Made by a program: the position numbers and the translations under genes
Notes under the pieces: model-generated
The model's database searches: none
Seen by the model: the letters and a program-made list of their open reading frames with translations, nothing else
What the model was told of the DNA's origin: nothing
In this document: positions 1-14,700 of the stretch, piece by piece
Position numbering within the stretch: the first letter of the stretch is position 1
Layout: every line of letters begins with the position of its first letter
Assembly: GCA_014338405.1 (NCBI GenBank)
Contig: JTDE01000132.1
Coordinates: forward strand, 147,157-211,156
Source: Paragonimus skrjabini miyazakii
Taxonomy: Eukaryota; Platyhelminthes; Trematoda; Plagiorchiida; Troglotrematidae
DNA: 64,000 nt
Direction: 5' to 3'

Positions 1-3000
1 CTGCTCTGCAATGTATACTTGACAGAATGCACAGGGACTGGTTAGGCTATACATGGTATGTGCCAACTGATTTATTAAACAGTTCTGTGGAGGAGAATGT
101 TTCCCATCTGGTTGTGTGCATCCTTGCTGTGCATCTTGGATTTCTAAGGTGTAATTTCTTTTCAGTTCACAAGTAATGTTTATTTGAAATTTTGAACTTA
201 TACCGCTGGAGTTATAGAATGGGTTTCCAACAACCGGTTTGGAATCCTATCATATCGACGACCCTGCATTTTATGTTCTAAATATTTAAGGTAATAGTGA
301 TTATGGGTTTCATTTTTTCAGCGTAAAAACTGACGATGCTAATAACCACTCAACCTTTCAAAATGTGCTTGAGCTACTTTACACACAGCATTCTTGCTGA
401 GTGTACAAGGTTTACACGGATAAGATACCTAGTAGTTTTTCATAGTTTGCTTGGTATGTACGTCACAAGAGTGACGGTTATAGTGAGGCGATACTGTGGG
501 AGTGATGGCGCTATTTCCAATGTCGGTCCGCATTATTCAGAGCTATAACGAAGTGTCAAATAATGCGCAGTATAGTACGGATACCACTTTTTGCTTCTGT
601 GGAAGACCGTCAAACTTGGTTATCCTAGTTCAAATTAGAACGCTGATCTGGATACACATACGTGAGGAAAAGCGTCCCAGTCACTGCTTCACTGTCGTTA
701 AATAATCAGTTCACGATAATGCCGTTCCTCAGTAAAATGTTATTTGTTCAATCTCTTCGATAGCAGACATTGTGATTGTCCTGTTAACTTCAGAAGACAT
801 AATCGCATTAAGGACAAACATTGCGACTGAGGAAGCGAAATTTAGCAACCCAAATCAACAACCTTTACCCCAGAAAACACTAGACCTTCGGTGGTACCGA
901 ACACTTCTGCGCCAGGAAACAACTAACATACTGCAGCATTCTGACAGTGATATTGTTGTGTTACTCCGTAATTTCCTTTGTCCTTTGCGCTCCAGTTAAC
1001 CAGAAACGGTTTAGCTGTTGTATTTGACTTGAAAAGATTTAGAGTGCAGTCGGTTAATTTCAGCTGTTAATTACATGGTAAACGGCAGTGTGTTGATAAA
1101 ATCTGAGGTTTGTCCTAACAACACAGGGTTCATTGATTAGATCTCTGACTTCCCCCTATATATTCATGCAAACCATCAAAGCAGTTCATAAAGTATTAGT
1201 GAAGTTTTCGATTTTATAGCCAACCGCATAAATTCGAATACAATTTATAACAAAACGTCCACCGATTAACTTACAGGAAGTAATTTTAACGCTGAATGAC
1301 AATCTTGCCCTGATATTTAGTGCGTCTGAAGTCTAGCTGCCGCGTCGCGTGTGAGTGAGTTCTGCGACAGCTAGGTTATGTGAATTATAGTTAGATTGAC
1401 GTGTGTGAATATTCAAGCAAGTATGTATTATGTATTCAAGATGTTTTGCTCAAGGCTTTTGGAAAACGTTTTTTTCTGTCCTTATGTACTTGCTTACTGG
1501 TAAACAGTAGAGAATTTTTGAATAGTGAAAGTTGAACAGCCCTCTTAATTGATGGTAGCCTTTATATTATCGTTGACATTTCGGCCATCAACCTTAAAAA
1601 AAGCAGTATACTTCAATCTCGCTTTTGTTGGAGCTCGTCATGATCAGAGTCGACTCCGGCCACGTTTTTATACCATCAAGTGGACATCAAGTTAGCGTGA
1701 ATCGATGATCCCACGACAAGAAGTTTGCTCCAAATGAAAACCACAAAACGCACTTAACTTGTTGTGCGATAGTATTTATTATTGGCATATACATTAGTGA
1801 CGAACAAAATCGAGGGCAAAACTCGAGTTTACCGACTACTGCCAAAAGAAGCTGGCTGGGAATACGGAAGCTGTGATCGGTTGTAGTACCTTATACATTA
1901 AGCCTACATCGATAATATTTCCCGATGGCCTGTTCTGGAATTGCTCGTTTACTTTCACTACATTCCGGTTATCAGCTTTACAGACAACGGGCTTTCAGAA
2001 GATGTCTTATTGGGCATTATCAAGTCTAGGGTTAGGTAAGAATCTCCAGTATGTTTATTATGCTCAGTTTCCGGTAATGGTTCCAGTAGGAAACTGTTAT
2101 CTACAACTAAAGGGACCAGAAGGAGGACTGACAGTAAAATTGTGATTTTGTCGTTCCTCAAACAAAATAATTGATCTGTTCAGAGCCTCTGCACTGTTTT
2201 TTGGGATAGCAAGGCACTGATTGCTTCACTTCTTTTCCTCTTGAACAAAACACTATCAGCGTTGTAATGACTGTTCGGTTGTATTATTTCACCAACTAGT
2301 TAAATTAGCATTCTCAAATATCCCACTCATTTGCTGAGCCATCCTTGCTCAATAATCGGTTAATTATCCCATTTGATTGGCTTAATCTGCGAAGATTCTA
2401 TACAAGTTCTCGTCTATATTTACGCTAATAGCAAAATGTCTTCGCAGATCTGCCTCATTGAACGACTCGATGGGCAAACTGACCAAAAACTGGTGTTAAC
2501 GATCAGATAGAAGAAAATGATTTGACATGTTGTGGTGTACACTACGCAGTAATTATCTAAGTAACGTAGCATTTAACTCGTCATCTGGGAATTGATTACG
2601 CATTTCATATGAGTAATTATCCTCCAGATTGTAACTAGAAGTGGCTTATTCAGTTCGTCAAACGATCGTGCATAACACTGATGGTTACGTTACCCCAATT
2701 GTTAACACTGTATGGGAAAATTCCGGAAGGCAAACAAAGTTTGGTTGTTAAGTTCAATTCGATAACGATATCTATGAGATAAACAACTTATAAACCAATA
2801 ATGCATTGAGTGAATTAAAGTGAATTGCAGTAGGTGTTAATACTATTATTATAACGGGGAACCCAGTGCTTTGAGAGCAAAAACCAAAACCGACTTGATC
2901 AGATAGCTGATTGTTGTACCAAATGGATCTGTCTCTTGTGCTTTACCACAAAGCATCATCATTCTATATTACATGAACACTTGCGTGCAAAACCTACTCC

Positions 3001-4969
3001 AATACCACATCAAAAAGAACCTGGTTCATTAATGATTACATATATTTTGGATATGGGTTGTGAACCATGTCAACATAGCAGTTGTAGTGAAGTCAGAAAT
3101 ATGTGTTATCGAGTATCATACATTGATCGTACTGCAGGCGACGTTCTGATAGAGTACTTACACATTATCTCGCATGCAGTGAATAAAACATTTCCGTGCA
3201 CTAGTGCTGGTCAGCTGATGGGCTCCAGTCATTCTGGTTTCGAATATGCTGTCTTTCAAATCGCCTACGGAATGCGAAAGATCGTCCTATGATAATTAGG
3301 TTTCGAATGCTGACCACCAGTCAACAGGACCCTGTTGTGCAGCAGTGGCGCCTGCACACATAAGTTCTCACAAGACATTTAGCCTGCCGCAACCTGTAAT
3401 CCATCACATTCGCAACCGAGTAACTGTTATGAAACCCAGGGTCAGTAGCCGCCGTTGAGTTGTATTCTAACTTACGGTCGTTATTATTTAAATGACTAAT
3501 TACGCTGCAGTTGGCCTGATGAACAAACCTCGAGGAAAAATCGTGGTCCTTACTCTGAGTAGTGTCTAATAAATTACGAACCAAACAGGTGCTTCTGGTG
3601 ATTCGAACTAAACCGTTTCAGCAACCGATATTCGATTACATAATTATTCGAACTTATACCAAGCATCTTGACAAGTTTCGCTAGGCAGTTTAAAAGTTGT
3701 GATGCAATTCGCGTGTCGTATGTTTGGGATAGAGAGAATGCCTTGAAGCAATATGGTTTAAACCATCCCTGCAATAAGTGGGTAAACCTCACACATTACC
3801 TTGTTAAGTATAGAATTTCAGTTATACTGCAGACAACAAAATGATTATTTGGGCTTATTTCTTCAGGAACGAGATTCATTTAGATTACGAATGTGACGTC
3901 AACTACCGGACTCATCTGAACAATACGTATTGTTGTTTTGAAGGAGTTTGTTGTTTGCTACGAAATAGGTACTAGTCCTGTTGAGAAAAAACAGATTTTT
4001 CACAAAACTGTTAAACAAAAATGTCAGTCAGACCTGTACATTCCGTGATTGTTATGATCTGATGCTACGTTAGTATCACCAAATTATTTGCCCCTGATTA
4101 GAACCGCAAGATAGTTAAATGAAATTCTGTTGATCAGTTCATCATGAAAGTAGTATTACGCAAATCATCATTTTCTCTCCGGTACGGCTCTTCTTTCCAT
4201 GAATAGACCCAAGAACTGACAAAAGTAATAGGTTGCCAAAAACCAGTCCTTTCTCGTAGCGAGCGGTACGGTACAGTCACATTATCAAAGCAACTAGCAT
4301 CCATTCATTTCATCTTATTTGTTACATTATTTACACATGAATTTTCTAAGGTTTGTTCATTTGAAGGCTTTATACGAGTCAGGCTGAGAAAGTACACAAT
4401 TACTGTGGAGTGGAATTGTGAATGTAACAGGAAGACAGAAAATTATGGTTAAAAGCTACTACCTAGAATGTTGCTCACGCTGGTAGCACAAGTTGCGTTT
4501 GAAAACAGGTGCAGATGCATTTTTTCGCAGATGAAGTACCAGCTGATGAAATGCGGTCACATGACAGTGGGCCAGTTGGATTTTTGGGGCAGCCACCACC
4601 GTTTTGAACGACACGTGATTGGTCTAAGTGGGTTTCTCGTAATCGGATGTTTTGTGTCTGGTTTTAATACACCTAGATGGAAGTCAGTGTTCGAGGTTAC
4701 AAACCAATGAATTGACAGAGTATCACGTGGGAAAAATAAAATTGGTTCAGCGGAAATATTAAAAGAAAGTGTTCCTCCGCCATTCAAATTAAAGAAATCA
4801 AATTATAATTATCGTCAGCAGTATGCTCATTAGCCCTAACATGCTAGGACAGTCGCAGGGATGCAAATCTTTACCACTTATCGTTATAGTAAGGCAATAG
4901 GGTATCCGTATTCACTACACACACTTGCGCTGATCTGACGGGCCTACGTGTTTTTTCTTCATTTGGTAT
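1..4969. other. 3' flank of the protocadherin-like gene; no supported gene
   Basis: AT-rich DNA with stop codons in all frames apart from chance-sized ORFs. The longest, 2936-3292 on the plus strand (118 codons), shows no domain I recognise. A minus-strand ORF at 3584-3321 is cysteine-rich at its end and likewise anonymous. The 3' untranslated region of the protocadherin-like gene probably occupies the part just below 4970. I see no SINE or LINE copy here. Confidence 0.6.
2936..3292 (+). other. Longest anonymous ORF in the 3' flank (118 codons)
   Basis: Open for 118 codons from a GTG. It contains DMGCEPCQHSSCSEVRNMCY, with four cysteines in a short span. There is no signal peptide, membrane helix or known motif, and no clear splice site or poly(A) signal at its ends. 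In DNA of this composition an ORF of this size can be chance. Confidence 0.15.
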
Positions 4970-5718
4970 TCAAGTGTAGTCAGCCGTTTCTGTTGCGGAA
5001 CCATGAGATGCTGATGTTGCAACAAACTTTTTGTTGGCCAGTGGTGGAAGTCCGGGACCTGAGCCGACACATCCGATTCGAGGTCTTTGCTTGTTTCCGT
5101 ACTCCCCGTGCTCGTCATCGTTCACATCGGCTGAAAGGGTCTTACGCAAGTCGATTCGAAGTGGTGTGGCAGTTCCGTTGGAGTAACTTTCATTCTGACC
5201 TGCGTAATCGTGGGGTCCACTGGAAAGGTCATGCCGGCTCGGTCCGTCGTTATAGTATTCTCGTTGAACTAAAGCGATGTTCTGTTCTGGATGACCGTTC
5301 TGAATTCGTAACTCCTTGTGTTGCACTTCTTGTGAAGCCATGGATCTTGCATTACCATCTGAGCTGTGAATCACAGGGCTTCTTGGATGTGGGGTCGGGG
5401 GAGGGGGCAAAAGCATTGAGAAGTTAGTCCTTGGAACACCATAGGACGGTGTGTGCATGGCTGAATTGTGATCCACTGCGTCGAATGGTTGTAAATTTTG
5501 GAGTGACGGATACACGCCATCATTTTCGGGTAATAAAAAGCAGTTGCACACTCCGCCATTCATTGAACTAGGACAGTTGACTGTATGCATCTTTACCAAG
5601 CCACTAGATCCATCCACTCCGGGGACCGTCCGGTAGTAACCCGCACGACTTGAGGGTCGGTAACTGGCGTATGTATTGTATTGTGGAATACCCACTGAAC
5701 AGGGCATATTCACACCCG
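4970..5718 (-). CDS. Protocadherin-like terminal coding exon: C-terminal cytoplasmic tail
   Basis: Exon of 749 bp after an acceptor aatacag at 5725-5719. Its first two bases (CG) complete a threonine codon with the A left by the exon at 6322, and 248 further residues run to a TGA at 4972-4970. The apparent ATG at 5728 lies before the acceptor and is not the start. The sequence is low in hydrophobic residues and rich in N, S, G, Y and P, as expected for a disordered tail. It carries a proline run, LLPPPPTPHPRSP, about 100 residues in, which is a candidate SH3, WW or EVH1 ligand. The C-terminus TADYT is not an obvious PDZ ligand. A possible polyadenylation hexamer ATTAAA lies about 300 bp downstream (4668-4663, minus). 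An unrecognised donor before the stop cannot be excluded. Confidence 0.8.
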
Positions 5719-8700
5719 CTGTATTCATTACGAAGGGGGTTTCAAAAGTAAAATGGAGAAATGGTTAAAAGTGAATGCAATGGTTTTTATTGCACTAAAG
5801 TAGTTTTACGGTATAGCCATTTTTATTTGAAAAGAGCGCATAATATGCATTTTACGTAGTTTCTGTAGAATTGCTAATGTGGGCTTGACTAATATCAGCT
5901 ACCATTTGTAGACAAAATCACCCAGTAGTTTGGGAAACTATTCGGCTGACCTCGTGCACTGCACCCGAACTTCCAAACGTCGTTATTTCACATGAGAAAT
6001 ACAGAGTTTGTTGATAATAATGGAAGCTTCGTTTCGAATGAGGTGTCACGGATGTTATTTCTCTTTTTTCCTCCAGTTTTTACTGCCGTTAAAAGTGGTA
6101 ATTTCCTAGATTGTACCCATCTGGCTGACGAAATCTCAAACCGCTATGTTATACCCAAAATCACGCTTGGATGAGTGACCAGTCATATACTAACCGTATG
6201 AAGAAAGCACATACGAAAGATTTGGAAATGAGGAATTCATGGTTCTCGCATACGAACCGGAATACCGTCGTATATGAAAATTTGGATATTAGATTACGAG
6301 ATCATGATTTTGGAAACTCACTGCGATAGCTATCTGCAAACAGAAATTGATTGCCTTCTTCTGATGGTCCACGACCCGAGTCTCCACTGTCAGCATCCAT
6401 ATGTGGCTCGTAAGCCATACTAACAACAGTAGACCCCGGATAGAATCCACCACTGACAGACCCCCGTGTTCTAGTCAGGGTCTGCAAAATTAGCAGTAGA
6501 AACAAATCGCCTTAGAAAACAAATCTGTGTATTTAAAAATGTCTACGATTATTAAAGGGTAATCATGGATATTCGAACGGAAATATCAGTCGTAAATCTG
6601 AGCTGACAACGTCTTCTGATTCCGAATGTGCAGTGGAGGTACTACTCACAAAATCTCATTTCATTTGGAACAGAGTCGTTTGCTTTCGCACGTATCCGAT
6701 GTTTAGGAAACAACTTTAGTAGAAAGCAATTTGGGTGGTTAACACAAAAATGTGATTTCATATTTCGTTTGAACACGCTGACTATTCGGCTGCTGCTAAG
6801 GAAACATATTGAGTAACGACGTTTTTACAAGTAACTGAAACCACTTACTGAAAAACCGAGGGTTTTTTTACTATAAATGTTTTTGGCATACAGCTCCAAA
6901 TATATTATGTATTTGTTCAACTTTTTACCCATAACACTGCTTAAGTATAAAGTGTTACCAATTATAAAACTATTCTATGTGTACCTAATTTTTGTTGTGG
7001 TCAAGCATCGACTATTAATTGCGTAGCTAGATGAGTAGTATTGTGAATTTATGAACGACATCTTATTTCGTTGGATGATGGCACATATGAATATGTTCAG
7101 GTAGCACCTGAGTTCCATTGGACTGACCTCATCCATTGTGTTTAAAAAGAAAAAACGTCTTACAGGTTGGACTGAAAGTAAAAATCTATTAACCATGGAG
7201 AGATTGTGGGTTCTTACCTTTTCTGGCTGCGAAAGATTGGCCCCTGCTCGCAGTAAAAGATCGTGTGAATAGTGAACATTATATAATTCTCTCAAGTTCA
7301 CGTCAATATTAACAGCTGGAAGCAACGATGATAATCAGCTAAGTAGACCATTAATTGTCTCTAGTTCAGTTCCCGTAACTTGTAATGTCACAAGTCTCCA
7401 AAGATTATGACAAGGTTGACCTGCTAAATCGGAACAAATACCTCGCGCGCTACTGCTTTTGAAGGACCACCATAGTAATCTTGTAGTTCGACTGCTGTCA
7501 CCATACAAAGAAATCTTCATCAAAGGGCAAGGTCGTGCATTGTGTATTATGAATGCAACGAAGACCGTAAAATACATGCACCCACAAGCCATAGGCCATG
7601 CTGATGTGCTTGTTATGAAAACTACGTTCCCTGTAACATTTTACACTCAATAATCATTAAACTATTCTGCTTTCGTATAACAACTGACCGATTCGTTGTG
7701 TCCCTAAGATCGTTTTCTGTGTCACCAGCCAAATTTTGCAAGCCTATATAGTTCTCTAAAATAATAAACCGGACAAGGACCAAAAAAATTGTCATGTTTT
7801 ACATTTGCAAACCTATTAATCACTTCTGTCTAGTTGATCACAAGTCACGAAAGTAACGCCAAAGAATACAGATCAAATTCTAATCATTTAATTTGTTGCG
7901 TGTTGCCAGACATTTGTTCTTTTTCCTTCTGTCTGAAAAGGGTAGTGAAGTGAAAATATTAGTTTGCTTGATCACTAAAATAAACTGATATTTGGCAAAT
8001 ATGCATGTGTGTACCCAGGTTAATGCAGAACATTTGGCATTAAACTGACTGCGATTACATTTGCTAATATGCTAAGACTGTTTGTACATCATTCACAAAC
8101 GAACGGTCTTGTGTACCGTATAATAGTGAGCAGGTTGCGAACAGGATATTTCATGTTCTGTTTGCTGAAACAAGACAACAACAAACATTGTGCCAGTGTG
8201 TGATACAATACTAGAGTTGCTTCTGATTTGCTTTTGTGAGCGATGTGTATGGCTCAACCCTGTTCTGTTTGTTGAATTTATGAAACATCATACATCGATG
8301 GAACTCTGTGTTAACATAGATCCACTTCTCACTCCAAGGTGTCTACAAACGATGAATAAAACCCACCACGAAATCTGACAGGTCCAACTCTATCTTTCCA
8401 ATAAATATGCACCCGAATTCTCATCGTGAAATGCACTCGATATTCAGACTATTTTGGTACTTAACACCTTTGTCATTGATTTTCATTAATGACGGTGCAC
8501 TTCACACCTAAGGTAACATGCGTATAATTCTTGTTCACTTTTGATCAGTTTCGTTGAGTTAACATCCAATTCTCTTCGGCTGTTTTGTCAGTAAGCACAA
8601 CCACATATCAACTCACTTTTTTCTCGCCCGCCTGTGTGAGGATACCATTGTGAGTAGGTAAACAAAAAACGCTGTCTTCAACCTATCCAAACACATCAGA

Positions 8701-11700
8701 TTTATCTGCATTGTTTAAAGTTTTAGTGGCGCGTTTTTGATCTTATGGCAATTACTCGTTTTGTTCATTGATAGTCCTAAGTGGTTGCTTAGTAATCAAG
8801 CTTCATTAATTTATCGACAAGGTAAACGACAACTGTTAACTTGATGGAAAGAAAGAGGGCTACTGGAAGGGTTATGGAAGTGAATTTTGAATGAGGTTCA
8901 CCCTCTATAAAATTGACTTTGTATCCAGAAGGGTTTTACCCAGAAGAACACTGTAACGGAACTCGGTGAATGAATTCTATCATTCCGAAGAATAGTTTAC
9001 TGTACTGAACAACAAGCTGAAGATGAGCGAAGTTTCATTTTTTTTCTGGTGAAAAAGTTGTTTACTTATATTCGCTTATGTAATGTCTATTCCGTTGGGA
9101 GGTATGATAAAACATTGACGATCAGATCACTCATCTACATGTCAGTCGATAGCATGCTTTGCCACCGTTTTCTGTGGGATCGGCTGTCAAACAGAAGCTT
9201 CGTGTTTTCGAAGGACTTTGATTTCATTTCAGTCATTCACACTTTAAAGCATAGATCCTTCAAGATTTCACCGTCGTAAAAGAATCCGCTGGGAATGTAA
9301 CGTTTTTAACGACAAATCTCATCTAGATACCTGCAGGTAAGAAATCTATTAACTGAAGTGAATGATAGCTTCTCAGTAGGCCATATCGCTATCATTATTG
9401 CGTTGTTCGACTTGTAATGAGATATCAAACACGTAAACAACACAGTGTATGAGTCATTATTTTCCCATTATCTCGAAAGTTTTGAGTTGTCACTACACAT
9501 AACGTTGACCAGTGAACAGTGACGTGATATCAAAATAGCTACTTCAAAATTTTCAGATTTCTGTTAACTGTACGAATAAAACCAATGAACAGACAGTAGA
9601 AAGAATGTCTGCACAAAGTTCTAATCGGCCAGCGATTACCTGAGATCACTTCGGGGAAATTTGAGAAACATTTTTTTTCAAATGACATCCACATATGATG
9701 CAGCAAGGCCTCGCAGTGAATTTCAACCAAGCAGTTTTGTAACCATTGGATCGGACGAAGTCGACAAGCTGCTCAGTTGAGAACTACTGTAAGTTGCGTA
9801 TTAAGTTCAGGATGACATGTTATGACATATTACAAGTCAAGTGGATATGTTATAGATTATAACTGTTAACACACACAGATCGATGTGAGCCAATCTGTTG
9901 TGCGTGACAGTTGTCAGCGAATTTCGCTTCAACCTATGACACTCTCAGCAATTAGTTGTTTCAAAACGTAGAGTATTGTTGGTGATTTGCCTTATTTCAC
10001 GTCACTGGGGGCATACAGAACATGATATTAAATCAATATTGGACAAGATTTGAGCGATTTCATCGAGATCCTGGAAACGAACAATGAGATGGAGAATTTT
10101 AATTTCCTCAAAAGAAGCACACTTTTAGCTATATGTTTACTCGTGTTTATAATCCACAGTTGCGGTATATTTCGTTTTTCACAATAGTTTCTCCAATATC
10201 CTTGGGAATTCCAGATCTAGAGAATTGATAAAAGTCCGTGAGGAATCTTTGAAATCATCCGTTTTATGTATATCTTTAATACAGGTTATGAATAAGTTTT
10301 ACAAACCTTGGAACCCTCATGTACCTTTCCTCCGGGTGGCGTGTAAGCGAGTATGCCGTCATTTTGACCTGAAAACTAGTTCTATTCACTCATCCAAAAG
10401 TCTTCACAGATCCAGCAGTTGTTTAATAATGGATCTCAGCCACGTAAACCTTGTCTGAAGCCAGCGGAAAATTTATTTAACAAACATGAAAACCTTTTGC
10501 TTATTACTCAACACTGTTATCTTCCTGCAATTTCCATTAGTGAATCCTTACCGGCAATTTTTTCCCAGAAGATGCGAGTAAAATATTTTTAGTTTTACAA
10601 TTTTTCACTATAAGCGTTCTGAGTTCACCATTGTTTAATGAGTGGTGGTCAAGTGTCTGCCGTCTGCTGTTATCAGACGGCTTCCAGTTGATCGCATGAA
10701 CATTTTATAGACCAAACAAATAATTCTGTCTCTAAATGAATGGGCAAGGTAGGAAAGACAATCCCAATTAGTTTTCCCTGTCAATCTGTTTAACTAAACT
10801 TGTTTTGAGAGTGAAATAATACGATGTCGCTAAAAGTTGTAATGGAGCACTTTTAAATTAAACAACAAAATGATGTATGTGTGATCTTAACCTGAGATCA
10901 GAAGGTGAATTGGACAGTTTGGCACTCATCACGTTACAGGAAATGGTTCACAATCAAAACGTACAATCAATAATTTGTGTGACTGATGGGATAATTTTCG
11001 TGAGAACTGTACACTAATTATACAATTTGAACAAATAGTTTGCTGAACACTCAGGTTTACATAATGATAAGTAGAATGTACCCAGAAATGAGTGTGTTTT
11101 TTGTGCAGCTCTCTCATGATCAAGTGTTACTAGGACATATCAAACTAAGGTGTTAATCTCAACTGTATGTCATAATAGCGAGATATTATTCTCACTCTTT
11201 CAGGTATATCGACTGAAATCAAGAGAACAACAAAACAAAGAATAAAGACTGTCCCGTTTTTAATCATCACCTCAAAAGGAGTATAATTTAAGTGGAAATG
11301 ATTCAAGCAAATGTGCTCAAAATTGAAGCACGTGAGTTGGCTTGCAGAGAAACATCAATAAGTTGATGTCTTAATTGTATAAAGAGACTAAGATCTCGTT
11401 GCTGACAGCTTACAAATAATTTACTCTTCGGTGGCACAACTCTGACCCCTATGTTTGAATATCGAAGAAGACAGTGAGCACCCTTGACCCGAAAAATATT
11501 GATCAATCATTTGGACTCACGGCTGAGATCGTTGGTTGAACTGCGGTTAACAAACATAAAGTGAGCTTCCTAATGTCTACTATTCAATCTAGTCCCGAAA
11601 ACACGTTTTATGCATGCAAATGTTGTGCTTACTCGTATTATCGAACACTATTTTCAATGGTGACAGAATGGAGGACGCCGTATTAACTTTCTGAGTGGGT

Positions 11701-14700
11701 TCATAAATCCTGTTTGAGCGGCCCAACGTGCTTTGTAAATGATCAATCAACTTACATCGGTTTAACTCTGGTTATCTTATCTAAAATCCAAACAATACAC
11801 TTGAATTTCTCTTGTTTCCAGGCTGATGTCGTTGGTATGTAGAACAAAATTTGCAAATTGTTATAGGAGATACCGAAAAAACAGTTTTAAAGTTTGATTT
11901 TTCATACAGAGTTTGCATAAAGTGACATAGATGTAACGCTATAACGACTCAAAATTGGAGCTGAAAATTGGCAAGCACGTGAAATTTAGCATCCCACGAA
12001 CCGGTAAAATTTTGATCAGACTTTTCAAGGACCGCATCAATAGTTGGGAATTTTCTCAATTTTATCGAACTCGACGGATCCGAATCAAACCGTGTTTATC
12101 ATTTCCAGAAATTACCAAACAGTCTTCTCATAATTACCCATCAGTCGTTTTGGATCATATACTAACACCGGCATTATCATCGAAACCTTAAATTCTGTCC
12201 TTCGATAAGTTGATCATAATCGGACGAAGTCGGAGGTTCATTTTGAAAACGTAAACCAACAGTTAACGTAACTTAAACCATCGTTAGTAATTAACGCTGA
12301 AAATTGCAAATCCGCCTCAGTAAAAGGCTGCTATAATTGCTTTGATGGCAGACCATCCAAGTACGGTCTATTAAGTCAAGAACTTAAAAAAGACACAAAA
12401 TAATTGAAGGGCATTCACGGCGTTATTTTAACAAAGATGGACAAAGTGTGGGCAGTATATCCACCAGACAAAGTGGATTGTGTAAAAATGTGCACCTTGT
12501 TCCTTCTAATCAATCGAAACTCGGAAAGGCCGGAAAGAAACAAGGTAGGGCAACATCAATAGGAAACAGTCCATTCGGTCTACCGCGCCAACTGAAAGAA
12601 ACCGATGTGGTCAACGCAACAACCTTCAAGGGAACCAGATTGATCCGTGGGGTTATTCAAAAACTGTATGAACTTTCCGGAGGTCTTAATGATGGACTGA
12701 CAAAGACAGTTCACTAAATCTGTGTTTACTCTAATAGCTAGTTCAAATATTAGAACCAATCAGAGGATAAATAACTCCGAATTTCCATTCTACTGAAGTT
12801 GTTTAGATGCGCAGGGCATTTTGGTAGAGTTTAACAATTTACGCCTAAAAATAACTTCTAATCTGAAGAGGCAGAAAGAAGATGCGTTATGTTTTCTTGG
12901 TGCAGCAGTGAACTGCCAGCTGGATGGATTTATCCAACGATACATTCGTAAGGAAAAGATGTGGATGGAGCATTACACTGACTTGGTCCGTTTCGCTTCG
13001 CTGAAACAGAAATGAGATTTGCTGTGCTGTCTAGACGTTAGGACAAGAAAAACTGCAACACCAAACCCCACGGACAATGAATTATGCCGAATCCGAAAAA
13101 CTTTGAGTCAGAATCGATTGCCCAAAACAGATTTTTACAGAATACAAAATTGAAAAACACATGGCCAGCAGTAAAGATACTAGCAAATAATGACAGTTTT
13201 AACTAGTTTGGCATTTAAAGGCTATGCAGATGGCGATTTGACAAGTTGTAGGTTGCAGGTAACCCGCTGGCTAAATGCAACAATGCTGCGCGGATCATCA
13301 TACTATTTAACATGTCTGCAGTGCGACTGATGGGTTTTGAAAGCAACTTTCGAAATATTTTCCTGTTACTTTGTGCTTAGTCTCTCACATGCAGTTGTCA
13401 AACTGACTGCATTTGAAATTCAACTACATGACTGTCTGAGAGCATCCGTGGGTACCTTCTGAAATGGATTTGCAGTGGTGCTTGTTAGCGGCGATGGTCT
13501 TTAACTCACAGTTGGCAGTGTTTTCAAATTACTTTTAGTGTTGTGCATCCGCCCTAGAGATGTCACAGCGAAACTGTTATCTACGGCATAGACGTTCGCA
13601 ATCAGATTCCACAAACACTAGACATGGTCCCCCAAGAAATTTTTGTAGATCCTACACCTCCCATGTTAACCATGCCTAAACCATCTAGTTATTTCACCTA
13701 ATGATCCAATCAACACGTTTTCTCTTGTCTTTCACGTGGTTCGTCTAAAACACAGTCTCCAGATACGCATTCAAGCAATCACCCATGACGATCAACATGC
13801 CTCATGACCCTATTTCTGTTCAGTTTGCAAACCGCCTGTAATCGTATGTGGTTATCGGAGACAGGTGTTTGCAACCCAGAATTTTGACGTCTAAATGTGT
13901 TGCAAAAATTCAAGTATCTGTCAGAATTCTAGCTTCATTTTGTCGCATTCTTTGGGAAGCGTAGCATGTACATGTAGATATTAAATGTCAAAAATTATAG
14001 GGATCGAGAGAGAAGTCTACATATGTTTCAGTTAATAGTCGCTGCCTCCGAGCCAATTAGTTCGTTTTGTTTGTTAGAATTATGGTCGTGAGACTGGAAA
14101 AACTTTGAAACTCAACATCCGAGCCGTCGGTTAACAGTCAGCAGTTTTGCTTGTGAATGCCAACTAAAGATAGCTGGTGAACAACACACAGTTAGCTGCT
14201 CTGTGTTGTTCAACAACTTTGTCGTGGTTAGGTTTTCGATCGACTGTTGGACACATTTCATACTGGCTGTTCGTGTTTCTTACTGGATTTGAGGTGCATG
14301 AATTAGCTAAAAATAACTACGTTATGAACTGGTAGGATTGAGCTAAAATGTTTTATTAAAAAAGAACATTATGGTAATTGGTTTATGTTAAGCGTTTTGG
14401 CTTACGAATCAGAACAAATAGTGATGCTTACATGCATAAGCAACTCCATGTTGAATATACTGTTTAACAGCTCATTTTCCAAGTTTGTTGTCAAACACGT
14501 TTATGTTAGATGGTGTATCTTTTTTATATAAAAACTTTGATAAAAACTCACTGATTAGGTTTTCAGAGTAGATCATAACATGTAAAATATTGCCTCTGAC
14601 AGATCAGCTAGTTTGGACCATTTGTAAACAAATCTCGACACCTATTAGTCCACGATACAAAGATCTGTTTGCGTACACCCGTTTTTCCCTGCACTGATAT

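Noticed and set aside
4948..5427. Plus-strand ORF of 159 codons
   Set aside because: It is the antisense shadow of the terminal protocadherin-like exon; its composition is poor and it has no splice or domain support.
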